Source: Mariprofundus erugo
GTDB taxonomy: Bacteria; Pseudomonadota; Zetaproteobacteria; Mariprofundales; Mariprofundaceae
Assembly (NCBI RefSeq): GCF_005818865.1
Contig: NZ_VBRY01000003.1
Span: forward strand, 62,001 to 126,000
Direction: 5' to 3'
DNA length: 64,000 nucleotides
In this document: one piece after another, positions 63,952 to 64,000 of the stretch
How the letters are laid out: every line of letters starts with the position of its first letter
Numbering within the stretch: the first letter of the stretch is position 1
Program-made: the position numbers and the translations under genes
Notes under the pieces: generated by a model
What the model was told of the DNA's origin: nothing
What the model saw: the letters and a program-made list of their open reading frames with translations, nothing else
Databases searched by the model: none

Positions 63952-64000
63952 ACACCCTCATTGATACCGGAGCCCGGCAAAGCTGTCTCAGCTCAGCCAG

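Noticed and set aside
1-64000. tRNA, rRNA, prophage or integrase genes
   Set aside because: None was recognised on either strand, so the islands cannot be assigned to a phage or tRNA-targeting element.

Overview
The window is a roughly 64 kb piece of a Gram-negative, proteobacterial chromosome. The evidence is lipoproteins with lipoboxes, an OmpA-type peptidoglycan anchor, a MacAB-TolC-like exporter, a SPOR-domain protein, Mpl for murein tripeptide recycling, and the gene order trpFBA-accD-folC. The mix of proteobacterial families with a very small isc cluster would fit a zetaproteobacterium (Mariprofundus-like). That placement is inference; no rRNA or tRNA gene is present to anchor it. Most of the window is moderately GC-rich housekeeping DNA packed into overlapping operons.

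Layout. 0-5 kb: a truncated SH3-domain gene, an OmpA-family lipoprotein, a membrane/coiled-coil protein, then rpsO and pnp. 5-9 kb: an M16 peptidase, cysE, and iscR-iscS-iscA behind a clear IscR-type operator. 9-13 kb: a lipoprotein, a HemY-like flavoprotein, an aminotransferase and a helix-hairpin-helix protein with a long Lys/Ala tail. 13-17.4 kb: secA (with a small signal-peptide-like leader ORF before it), argJ and mutT. 17.4-26.5 kb (minus strand): argD-argF, then TolC-MacA-MacB-like exporter genes ending in an unusual GspE/PilB-like ATPase. 26.6-32.2 kb: trpF-trpB-trpA-MBL hydrolase-accD-folC, all overlapping or nearly so. 32.2-34 kb: an AT-rich three-gene insert (STAS-like/GHKL ATPase, DUF4325-like protein, one-helix membrane protein). 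34-41.3 kb: a DUF6629-like membrane protein, an ACT-domain regulator, def, a 51-residue ORF, mutM, argS, a SPOR protein, an AmgK-like kinase and slyD. 41.3-50 kb: a type I restriction-modification island (minus strand: hsdM, GIY-YIG ORF, hsdS, RhuM fragment, DUF4143 ATPase, hsdR) bounded by a 60-bp imperfect direct repeat and carrying short palindromes inside its coding regions. 50-51 kb: an Hpt protein and a response regulator. 51-64 kb: prmC, prfA, hemA and a JAB-like ORF (minus), an M23 peptidase, maeB, panE, a carboxylesterase, mpl, a voltage-gated-type K+ channel and fbp.

How the genes work together. cysE makes the cysteine precursor O-acetylserine next to the Fe-S assembly genes that consume cysteine. 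hemA-prfA-prmC joins haem synthesis with translation termination, PrmC being the methylase of release factors. argJ, argF, argD and argS cover parts of arginine synthesis and use. Two accessory modules stand out as acquired: the AT-rich STAS/GHKL trio after folC, and the restriction island, whose HsdS carries three perfect 12-bp repeats of the kind known to change type I specificity.
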